DNA of 64,000 nucleotides from Flavobacteriales bacterium (lineage in GTDB: Bacteria > Bacteroidota > Bacteroidia > Flavobacteriales_D > Crocinitomicaceae). The DNA lies in the NCBI GenBank assembly GCA_947475095.1, contig CANJLG010000010.1:1-64000 (forward strand), given 5' to 3'. The notes under the pieces were generated by a model. It had not been told where the DNA came from. It was given only the letters and a program-made list of their open reading frames with translations, and did no database searches. Shown piece by piece: positions 41,857 through 48,973 of the stretch. Position 1 is the stretch's first letter. The number at the start of each line of letters is the position of its first letter. Both the position numbers and the translations under genes were made by a program.

Positions 41857-42312
41857 ATGAAAAATTCGATAATGAAATTTATTCTCATTTTAATTTGTAG
41901 TAGCCTTTTTGTAGCGTGTAAATGCCATAAAAAGATAGTAGAACAAAATAACATGAACAACGAAGAAGCACTTCTTATCGGCAAAGTAGAAATGCATAGT
42001 GATTCATCCGATGTGATTAAGATAGAAGATGCGAAAATTGTTGGGAACAAGTTAGAAATCAAGGTAAGTTATGGTGGTGGTTGCGAAAATCATTCGTTTG
42101 AATTAATCGGCAGTCCAAACATTTCGAAATCACTCCCCCCTATCCGATCGATTCAATTGATCCATCGTGCTAATAAAGATGCCTGTAAAGCCCTTATCAT
42201 TAAAGAGATGGCTTTTGATATTTCTGCTTTTACTTATAAAAAAGAAAGCGGGGATGCTATTTACCTGCAATTAGATGGCTGGGATGCAAAACTACTTTAC
42301 ACTTACCCTTGA
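41857..42312 (+). CDS. Lipoprotein of unknown function upstream of the TlyA-like gene
   Basis: The 151-residue product has a lipoprotein signal with lipobox FVAC (Cys about residue 21), then KCHKKIVEQNN. The mature part is a small beta domain (KIEDAKIVGNKLEIKVSYGGGCENHSFEL, YLQLDGWDAKLLYTYP), similar in style to NigD-like or DUF folds of Bacteroidota lipoproteins. An alternate ATG is 5 codons downstream. It ends 3 bases before the next gene's ATG, so likely co-transcribed. Confidence 0.6.
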   Translation: MKNSIMKFILILICSSLFVACKCHKKIVEQNNMNNEEALLIGKVEMHSDSSDVIKIEDAKIVGNKLEIKVSYGGGCENHSFELIGSPNISKSLPPIRSIQLIHRANKDACKALIIKEMAFDISAFTYKKESGDAIYLQLDGWDAKLLYTYP

Positions 42313-42315
42313 TTG

Positions 42316-43053
42316 ATGGACATTAGGCTTGATAAATTATTAGTTGACCGAGATTTAGCTCAAAATAGGACGAAAGCTGAAGAAATAATCACAACATACG
42401 GGGTGCTCGTCAATGGTAAACTTTTCAATAAGATTGGAAAGAAATTCCCCATTGATGCCGAAATTAGATTGGTGATTTCTGATGATCGATGGTCTTCTAT
42501 TCACGCTCAAAAATTAATTGAAGCGCTCTCGAAATGGAAATTAAATATAAAAAATACTTCGTGGTTAGAAATAGCCATGGAGCCATGCGCAGCCTCTGAG
42601 GTACTTCTTAGCGAAGGTGCAAAAAATAGCATTTGTCTAATCGAACATAATGTTTTAATAAAAGAACGATTTAAAGATCAAAAAAATCTTGTTCTCTTAC
42701 AGAATACTCCCTTGAGATCCTTATCGAATGAACTGATCCCTAAGCCATTAGATGGAATGATTATCGATACGCTAACTCCGCTAAATGAAGTTCTTCCATT
42801 TATCACTCCTTTCCTTCGCCCTAAGGGAATTGCTATTCTGATTATTAAGCCCCAAATTGAATTAGATAAGTCGAAACTTAACAAAATAGGAACGATAGCA
42901 CAAAGTAAATACTTTCCTTTTTTAAAGGAGCAGTGTATTGAACTTGCCTTGAGAAACCAGTTAGTTTTAACAGATTATAAGTTGTCGCCGCTGCTTGGCG
43001 AAAATGGAAATAAAGAATTTATGGGCTTGTTCTTCAAAAAAGATAGTGCCTAA
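42316..43053 (+). CDS. TlyA-like rRNA methyltransferase/hemolysin family protein with a degraded SAM motif
   Basis: The 245 residues have an N-terminal S4 RNA-binding domain (MDIRLDKLLVDRDLAQNRTKAEEII to VNGKLFNKIGKKF) and an FtsJ-like Rossmann domain. The usual SAM-binding GASTGGFT is replaced by LEIAMEPCAASEVLLSEGA, and the DV or D of the second strand is replaced by CLIEHN. The C-terminal IIKPQIEL motif, ending in Lys-Pro-Gln, is kept. The frame is open and intact, so the protein may be expressed but has probably lost or changed methyltransferase activity. Confidence 0.78.
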   Translation: MDIRLDKLLVDRDLAQNRTKAEEIITTYGVLVNGKLFNKIGKKFPIDAEIRLVISDDRWSSIHAQKLIEALSKWKLNIKNTSWLEIAMEPCAASEVLLSEGAKNSICLIEHNVLIKERFKDQKNLVLLQNTPLRSLSNELIPKPLDGMIIDTLTPLNEVLPFITPFLRPKGIAILIIKPQIELDKSKLNKIGTIAQSKYFPFLKEQCIELALRNQLVLTDYKLSPLLGENGNKEFMGLFFKKDSA

Positions 43054-43060
43054 ATCTTAG

Positions 43061-43173
43061 GCACCGTGCATCTCGATCCGCCTAGGCGGACTCGATGCCC
43101 TTTAAGTGAATTGAACTAAGACTTTGGTACCGTGCCTCTCGACTCCGCTCGATGCCCATTAAGTGAATCGACC
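43061..43173. repeat. Two degenerate direct copies in the 540-base gene-free stretch
   Basis: A unit reading roughly ACCGTGC-(A/C)TCTCGA...CTCGATGCCC followed by TTAAGTGAAT is found at 43064-43112 and 43129-43171. The first copy contains the palindrome TCCGCCTAGGCGGA. Further on, at about 43195-43217, is GAGCCTGTCGAAGGG, a piece of a widespread Bacteroidota dispersed repeat. The stretch 43054-43591 otherwise contains the A/T-rich hairpin listed next and a promoter. Confidence 0.65.
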
Positions 43174-43310
43174 GACTTGTGCTGAGCCTGGACTCCCCAG
43201 AGCCTGTCGAAGGGCCGAAGTAAGTCGAGAGACACTTATATAGAAATCACCGAAAGGGTCAAGTCTTAGAATTGGAGAGAATGAACGCATGCCACTTTCG
43301 AGTTTTTTTG

Positions 43311-43361
43311 CTACTTTTTTTGCGGACCTTCGAGAGCCTCAGTCTCCTCAAAAAAAAGTAG
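43311..43361. repeat. Large inverted repeat in a gene-free stretch
   Basis: CTACTTTTTTTG pairs with CAAAAAAAAGTAG, separated by about 26 bases including CCTTCGAGAGCC. The flanking GTCAAGG resembles the tail of the palindromic repeat near 39.4 kb. It could act as a terminator or be a repetitive element. Confidence 0.5.
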
Positions 43362-43553
43362 GGTAAGTAGCAGCGAAGCTAAAAAAGTCAAGGCCGAATA
43401 CTTTCGCCACGTCGTTCGCTAATATCAAACCCATTAAGGGTTATCAACTACAATACACATTAATCGATTTAAACAAAGATCATTAAGTCCGGTATCTCAA
43501 AATAATATTAACCCTTAATCCGGGGATTATTTGATAGAACTTGAACAATTAAC

Positions 43554-43562
43554 TATTTTTGC
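43554..43562 (+). promoter_or_regulatory. Promoter with -33 TTG and -7 TAnnTTTG
   Basis: TATTTTTGC fits the -7 consensus, and a TTG at 43531-43533 lies 20 bases upstream, within the 17-23 spacing known for Bacteroidota. The start codon of the next gene is 29 bases further on. Confidence 0.6.
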
Positions 43563-43591
43563 ACACTTAATATCTTTCCATAAAGAAAAAT

Positions 43592-43957
43592 ATGACCATC
43601 GATAAACTTTTTAATGCCATTACTGATATTGAATTTCAATACAAACGATTCATCAAAACAAAAGAATTTGAAGATGAATCCCTTATGCGTTTTGATATCA
43701 TCTCGGCAGAAATTTGCCAGCAAATAATTAAAATGGCCTTAAATGATGCCATTACCGAAGAGGCAAAAAATTTAGGTAGGATTGAAATTAATTATCTACC
43801 ACAAGTAGGTTTTGGAAGAAAGGTGTTGAATGCTCTTACCTTTGGTTACTCGACTAAAAAATACCTTCAAAAAGAACGGCTAAACTATTTGTATGGAGCT
43901 ATTCATGCTCGCAATAGATTATTTCAACTGGTTGAATTGCATTTGAAAGAAGAGTAA
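43592..43957 (+). CDS. Conserved-looking protein of unknown function
   Basis: The 121 residues form a cytoplasmic, mainly helical protein with no signal or membrane segment. Sequence features are IEFQYKRFIKTKEFED, SAEICQQIIKMALND, PQVGFGRKVLNALTFGYS and ARNRLFQLVELHLKEE. I do not recognise a family. It has a good promoter and balanced codons, so I regard it as a real gene. It converges on the CotH-like gene. Confidence 0.5.
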   Translation: MTIDKLFNAITDIEFQYKRFIKTKEFEDESLMRFDIISAEICQQIIKMALNDAITEEAKNLGRIEINYLPQVGFGRKVLNALTFGYSTKKYLQKERLNYLYGAIHARNRLFQLVELHLKEE

Positions 43958-43964
43958 AAAAAAT

Positions 43965-46217
43965 CTAACGCTTTACAATAGAACGAGTGGTTTGAATGCC
44001 ATTTTGTTCAATCGATAAAAAATAAAGTCCACTCTTCCAATCAGGAGTATTTACCGTATAGGTATTCGAAAAAACGTTATCCGATAAGATCGTACGCCCT
44101 TGTATATCTATTACTGAAAAGACCATTTCAAGGTCTAATCCTGGTTCAATAATGAAATAGTCTTGGAAAGGAACCGGATACACGTTAGCGGCAACACCTT
44201 GCTCATTAATACCAACAAAGCAATTATTTGATGCGTCGAATGTTGGTGCGGCAGTCGCAAAAACTAAGCCGCCATCCGGACATCTTGCATAAGAAATATC
44301 GGTTGTTTGAAAACTAAATCCAACCGCATCGTACATCGTAAGTCCATTGCTAAAATAGATGCTCTCACCCGTAGAACCGAGCTTAAAATTGGTATGTAAA
44401 CCAACTTGATTGGTATCGTCATCTGCCCAAATAATTAAATAATCATTGGGAAGAATAATACTACCAGCGGGAAACGACCATTTCATATAATTTGTAGCAT
44501 TATCGGATAAATAAAGTCCAGATAAATCAAAGGCGCTGCTTGTTGTGTTGTATAACTCAATCCAATCATCACTTTCGTCATAATTATCAAAAGCCGTTGT
44601 GGAGTTAGAAGCCATGATTTCGTTTATCAAGACATTTCCAACTTGAGGTATCGGAACGGATAAGGCCAAGGAATGGAACTCATGTTCTGCGCGTTGTGGA
44701 CTAAATAATCCGGCCACATTATTATCAGCATAAATATAATACTCAAATACAGGTCCATCTGCTGAAACTTGGTATCCATAAACATGGTCTCCCGATATTC
44801 CATCACCATGTGCTCCATCATCAAACATTAATACGCGATTAAATTTCAATGGATGAGAGGTCCGATAACCTAAATAAACTTCTGTTTCGTTCGAACAAGT
44901 TGCCGTAATATAAAACGTAGAATTAATCGTAGGTGAAAGAACACTTGAAGCGTAAGCTGTAATCACTGGGGCAACAAGTAAATAATTCGCATTGGTAGTT
45001 AAGTAAGAAATCCTAGCTGCCATGAGTGCTTGAATACCAGGAATGGAGCCACCACCCCCTCCTCCACTCGCTACTGAGGTAGTCAAAGAATTAGTAAATT
45101 GAGCAAAGGTGTAGAACTTATAAGGATCGGCTTGAACAGACGAATTAATGGTGGTGCGTAATGAGTTAGCGCTTGTTAAATAATCGCCCGATATAAAAAT
45201 TTCTTGTACAATGGTTCGTAAATGCGCCATATACATTCGTTTATACATAGGATCACCAAGGATTTTCTTTATTAATGGATGAATCGAAGAAGTGCTATTT
45301 GACATAGGGTCTAGGGTTGTCGAAACGGTAGTTCCGGAACCTGTTCCGCCTGGAAAACCGCCAAAACTCATGTTTAAATCCCAAACAGTAGTCACAAAAC
45401 GATCATTGATGTCGCGGTATAAATAATAATTTTGCCGAAATGCCCCGTTGTATGAATCTAAATTAACCAAGACGTTATTATAGGCTAACATCCATATAGC
45501 GCGGTCAATATCTAACTTTGTTTCTATCTGCGTGAAATTATTATTCAGTACGGTAATCATATCCACTAAGTCGGACCAACCATAGGTAGATTTTAACTCA
45601 TAACCCTGAACATAAGAAGCTGTATCGCTATTAATGTAGTTTAGATCAGGGCTAATGGTACTTCCTGGACCAGCACCTCCAACGGGATTACATTTAAAAA
45701 AAGATCCGTCTGAGCTATAAAAATGTGCTGCATTAAAATCGTCTGAAATATCTTCAGCGTTGGAATATAATCCACGCAATCCACCATTGATATAAACATT
45801 CGCAAAATTCGCTTTTGGACAATCCATGTACTGCTCTAAAATGGCGTAGGATAATACCTCACGGATCATAGAAGGATCGCGGTAGCCATTTTGCAATTTG
45901 ATGTCAACATAACCTAAATAATCTTGACTCCCCTTAATGTAATCCAATTTGATATGAAATGGATTTTTATTATTAGTTGGATTGTAGGTACTGTTTCCTT
46001 TGTATTTAACCCCAACACTATCAAACGAAACCCCGTTAATCCTGACAGAATCTGCCACAATATAGGATTCCGTTGTTGCCGCAGCATCTAATTGAGCATC
46101 CCAATTCGAAAAGGAGAAAAATAGTTCGATATTCTGGATCACGCTTCTATCGTAGAAGTTTTGAGAAATAGAATTAAATGATAGTAAGAGTGAGAAATAA
46201 ATTAAGGTAGATTTCAT
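43965..46217 (-). CDS. Surface/secreted CotH-kinase and lamin-tail domain protein with T9SS sorting domain
   Basis: The 750 residues have a signal peptide ending SISQN, a CotH kinase domain (about 50-400: GVKYKGNSTYNPTNNKNPFHIKLD, YRDPSMIREVLSY, TTVWDLNMSFGG), a beta-sandwich region, a lamin-tail domain (about 535-655: VLINEIMASNS, DWIELYNTTSSAFDLSG, LYLSDN) and a type A T9SS sorting domain (about 675-750, with ANVYPVPFQDYF and KSGLYFLSIEQNG, ending SIVKR). It is exported by T9SS and fixed to the surface or released. CotH kinases phosphorylate other proteins in spores; whether this one is active is unknown. Confidence 0.88.
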   Translation of the reverse strand: MKSTLIYFSLLLSFNSISQNFYDRSVIQNIELFFSFSNWDAQLDAAATTESYIVADSVRINGVSFDSVGVKYKGNSTYNPTNNKNPFHIKLDYIKGSQDYLGYVDIKLQNGYRDPSMIREVLSYAILEQYMDCPKANFANVYINGGLRGLYSNAEDISDDFNAAHFYSSDGSFFKCNPVGGAGPGSTISPDLNYINSDTASYVQGYELKSTYGWSDLVDMITVLNNNFTQIETKLDIDRAIWMLAYNNVLVNLDSYNGAFRQNYYLYRDINDRFVTTVWDLNMSFGGFPGGTGSGTTVSTTLDPMSNSTSSIHPLIKKILGDPMYKRMYMAHLRTIVQEIFISGDYLTSANSLRTTINSSVQADPYKFYTFAQFTNSLTTSVASGGGGGGSIPGIQALMAARISYLTTNANYLLVAPVITAYASSVLSPTINSTFYITATCSNETEVYLGYRTSHPLKFNRVLMFDDGAHGDGISGDHVYGYQVSADGPVFEYYIYADNNVAGLFSPQRAEHEFHSLALSVPIPQVGNVLINEIMASNSTTAFDNYDESDDWIELYNTTSSAFDLSGLYLSDNATNYMKWSFPAGSIILPNDYLIIWADDDTNQVGLHTNFKLGSTGESIYFSNGLTMYDAVGFSFQTTDISYARCPDGGLVFATAAPTFDASNNCFVGINEQGVAANVYPVPFQDYFIIEPGLDLEMVFSVIDIQGRTILSDNVFSNTYTVNTPDWKSGLYFLSIEQNGIQTTRSIVKR

Positions 46218-46437
46218 TAAAGTAGGATTAGTAACTAATTAATCATTGAATAGATTGATTGTTTAGATGCTCAAATTTACAAAAACCTTCGAATTAGTTA
46301 ATATTAATTTAACATTGAGGGTTTTTTACCAATAATTAAAAGACTTAGACAAACTAATTATGGTTAAATTTAGATATTGACACAGTTTTTGTTCAAAATT
46401 ACTGTCCAAATTAACAACAACAGTAAAATAATAGGTT

Positions 46438-46445
46438 TACATTTG
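46438..46445 (+). promoter_or_regulatory. Promoter -7 element of the GH3 gene
   Basis: TACATTTG fits TAnnTTTG and lies 14 bases before the ATG of the next gene. No -33 TTG could be placed with confidence. Confidence 0.5.
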
Positions 46446-46459
46446 AAACAAACAACATT

Positions 46460-47629
46460 ATGATAAAAATATTCCTATCAAGTTTTCTTATTATTACAAT
46501 CGGACACGGGTGTGCACAAACGCCACAGAAAACAGAAATCAAAGAACAGAAAATTGAAGTGAAAGCAGATATAAAGCAAAAAGAAATAATTTTGAATTTT
46601 GAATTAAAAGATTATTTATCTGAAAATCAAGATCTTACCAACGAAGTTTTGCGAATTTTTAATTCATTAGATGACACTGCTATTGTAGCTCAATTAATAA
46701 TGCCAGCAGCAGGGCGTTTAGGATTACCAAAAGACTCCGTCATAAAACTCATTAATAAGCGAATTATAGGAGGTATATTGATGTTAAACGGCACAAAAGA
46801 AGAATTCACCTCTTGGATTAAATCATTTGAAAAATTAAACAAAGAAATTGGGAACTTACCTTTCCTTTATAGCGCCGATGCAGAACCAAGTTTGGTAAAT
46901 AAAAAGATTATTGGATCTGCGCCTGTAAAGAAAGCGGCCGAAACCTCCTCTATTGAGGAAGTCATAGCAACCTCGCTTTCCATTTCAAAAGACCTCAATG
47001 AAATCGGAATAAATTATAACTTCGCTCCGGTAGTAGATGTAGCTGGAAATGCAACCGTTGGTTACCGTGGCTTTGGATCTAAACCCGAGCAACTAAAGTC
47101 TTGGTCATTGGCCTTTATTGAAAACACCCAAAAACAAAATATAGTAGCTACCGCTAAACATTTCCCGGGTCACGGATTAGTGAGTGGAGATACACATAAA
47201 GAACTACAAACAATTAATGGCGAAATGTTGGAAGTAAAAAATTACCCTGCATTAATTGAAAATGGTGTGCTCTCAATTATGATCGCACATATCGCTGTTC
47301 GGAATAATGCGAAATATGATACACAAGGATTACCTTCAACACTTTCCGAAAAGATTGTAACTAAATTACTCAGAGACAGTCTAGGATTTAAAGGATTAAT
47401 CGTAACAGATGCCATGAATATGGGTGGTGTAAAAAATGTTCCATTATCTTCAAGCAAAGCGGTAAGAGCAGGTTGTGATATTATCTTAATGCCTGCAGAT
47501 GTAACAAAAACACATGCCGAATTATTGAATTTATACCGCAAAGATCCACTTTTTAAACAACGTGTGGATGAATCTGCAAAGCGAATAATTCGAATGAAAA
47601 TTGCTTTAGGTCTAATAAAACCTAATTGA
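46460..47629 (+). CDS. Glycoside hydrolase family 3 beta-N-acetylhexosaminidase (NagZ-like), lipoprotein
   Basis: The 389-residue product has a lipoprotein-type signal (FLIITIGHGC, Cys about 18). The GH3 TIM barrel has YNFAPVVDVAG, TAKHFPGHGLVSGDTHKEL with the family-specific His and Asp dyad, and the nucleophile region LIVTDAMNMGG. The C-terminal GH3 domain is absent, as in NagZ. It removes GlcNAc from muropeptides or glycans, probably in the periplasm because of the lipid anchor. Its 3' end overlaps rimM by 8 bases on the other strand. Confidence 0.88.
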   Translation: MIKIFLSSFLIITIGHGCAQTPQKTEIKEQKIEVKADIKQKEIILNFELKDYLSENQDLTNEVLRIFNSLDDTAIVAQLIMPAAGRLGLPKDSVIKLINKRIIGGILMLNGTKEEFTSWIKSFEKLNKEIGNLPFLYSADAEPSLVNKKIIGSAPVKKAAETSSIEEVIATSLSISKDLNEIGINYNFAPVVDVAGNATVGYRGFGSKPEQLKSWSLAFIENTQKQNIVATAKHFPGHGLVSGDTHKELQTINGEMLEVKNYPALIENGVLSIMIAHIAVRNNAKYDTQGLPSTLSEKIVTKLLRDSLGFKGLIVTDAMNMGGVKNVPLSSSKAVRAGCDIILMPADVTKTHAELLNLYRKDPLFKQRVDESAKRIIRMKIALGLIKPN

Positions 47630-48149
47630 TATACAAATCAATAAGACCCTCAGGAGCGTTTATTTCAAGTATGCTATCGGTCCGTCTTACCCGATGAATT
47701 AAGCCATCAAATATTGGAATTAAAATTTCAAGGCCATTAAAATCAATCTTTAATAAGGGATTAGCGGCATGGTCAATTACCTCGATGATTATGCCTATGT
47801 TTCCCTTTTTCATGTCTATAACTTGAAATCCAAGCACCTCATGATCATAAAAGGAATCCTCACCTAAATCCGGCAATGAGGTTTCTGGAATATAAATATT
47901 TTTTTTCAAGAGTCTTTTGGCTGCGGCCTCATCGTCCACACCCTTAAATTTAACGGTAATAAATCCTTTATTTTTTAACTTAACATGTTCGATAAAAAAT
48001 GGAGTTAAACAGGAATCAATATCTAGAACAAACATTGAACTTTCAAGGTATTCACTCGAATCAGTAACGTCTAAAAACAAAGAGACCTCACCTTTAAATC
48101 CGTGAAGTCTCGCTACTTGTCCTATATAAATACAATCTTCTTTTTGCAT
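47622..48149 (-). CDS. rimM: 16S rRNA processing protein RimM
   Basis: I start at ATG MQKEDCIYIGQ (175 residues). A longer in-frame extension exists upstream, but it is the Lys/Arg-rich out-of-frame reading of the S16 tail. The N-terminal barrel has IYIGQVARLHGFKGEVSLF, the middle has FIEHVKLKNKGFITVKFKGVDD, and the C-terminal PRC-barrel has DLGEDSFYDHEVLGFQVI and LLKIDFNGLEILIPIFD. It assists 30S head maturation. It follows rpsP after 4 bases. Confidence 0.93.
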   Translation of the reverse strand: MQKEDCIYIGQVARLHGFKGEVSLFLDVTDSSEYLESSMFVLDIDSCLTPFFIEHVKLKNKGFITVKFKGVDDEAAAKRLLKKNIYIPETSLPDLGEDSFYDHEVLGFQVIDMKKGNIGIIIEVIDHAANPLLKIDFNGLEILIPIFDGLIHRVRRTDSILEINAPEGLIDLYIN

Positions 48150-48153
48150 GCAA

Positions 48154-48855
48154 TTATTCAGCGGCAGGTGCCTCTTCAGCACTTGACTCGTCTGCTTCTG
48201 GCGTCTCTTCAGCAACTGCTTCTTCTGTAACCGCCTCTTCAGCAACAACTTCTTCTGCAACCGCTTCTTCAGCAACCGCCTCTTCAGCAACTACTTCTTC
48301 TGCAACAACTTCTTCTGCAACCGCTTCGTCTGCAACAGCTTCTTCAGCTACTACTTCGTCTGAAACCGCTTCGTCAGCAACTACTTCTTCTTCAATAACT
48401 GTATTCTTAGCTTCTATCATAGCCGCTTTAGCAATATTTGCTTCTACTTCGGCCTTCATTCTATTTGCCTTTTCTTTACTTGCAGATTTAGAAAGTGAAT
48501 CTTTTTTACCTTCAATCTTTCCGTCTTTTTCTTGAAGCCATTGAGTAAATTTCGCTTCTGCTTGTTCTAATGTTAAAGCGCCTTTTGCTACTCCTTTTAA
48601 TAAATGGTTCTTATGAAGAACACCTTTATAGGATAAAATAGCGCGAGCCGTTTCAGACATTTCAGCACCTTTTTGAAGCCATGCTAATGTGTTATCGAAA
48701 TTAATATCGATCACAGCAGGATTAGCTACTGGATTATACGTTCCTAATTTTTCAATGAATCTACCATCTCTTTTCGCTCTGCTATCTGCTGCTACTAAGT
48801 GAAAAAAAGCTTTTCCTTTTTTTCCGTGACGTTGAAGTCTAATTCGTGTTGCCAT
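48154..48855 (-). CDS. rpsP: 30S ribosomal protein S16 with a long acidic repeat tail
   Basis: The first 85 residues are the S16 core: RIRLQRHGKKGKAFFHLVAADSRAKRDGRF and EKLGTYNPVANP. A Bacteroidota-type extension (about 86-140) carries KGALTLEQAEAKFTQW, followed by roughly 75 residues of near-perfect five-residue repeats such as VAEEA, VADEA and VAEEV, ending SSAEEAPAAE. The total of 233 residues is far beyond the 80-90 of E. coli S16. The tail is almost all Glu, Ala, Val and Asp. It is transcribed with rimM. Confidence 0.95.
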   Translation of the reverse strand: MATRIRLQRHGKKGKAFFHLVAADSRAKRDGRFIEKLGTYNPVANPAVIDINFDNTLAWLQKGAEMSETARAILSYKGVLHKNHLLKGVAKGALTLEQAEAKFTQWLQEKDGKIEGKKDSLSKSASKEKANRMKAEVEANIAKAAMIEAKNTVIEEEVVADEAVSDEVVAEEAVADEAVAEEVVAEEVVAEEAVAEEAVAEEVVAEEAVTEEAVAEETPEADESSAEEAPAAE

Positions 48856-48874
48856 ATTTTATTTTTTACAATTT

Positions 48875-48889
48875 GAGGTCCGAAACCTC
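48875..48889 (-). promoter_or_regulatory. Small hairpin in the rpsP leader
   Basis: GAGGT pairs with ACCTC around a CCGAA loop within the 57-base leader of rpsP. It might serve in autoregulation, as ribosomal protein leaders often do, but the stem is short. Confidence 0.3.
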
Positions 48890-48912
48890 GGTTTATAATT
48901 TATTTTAAGGGT

Positions 48913-48921
48913 GCAAAGATA
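48913..48921 (-). promoter_or_regulatory. Promoter -7 element of rpsP-rimM
   Basis: On the minus strand TATCTTTGC fits TAnnTTTGC exactly and lies 57 bases upstream of the rpsP ATG. The leader between them carries the small hairpin. Confidence 0.55.
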
Positions 48922-48973
48922 GACTTTTTATTTTGGGTTTAAATACATTGAACCCTATTTTTAAGAAAAATAG

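Noticed and set aside
48150-48290. Lys/Arg-rich extension of rimM.
   Set aside because: It is an out-of-frame reading of the acidic repeat tail of S16; RimM normally starts at MQKEDC.
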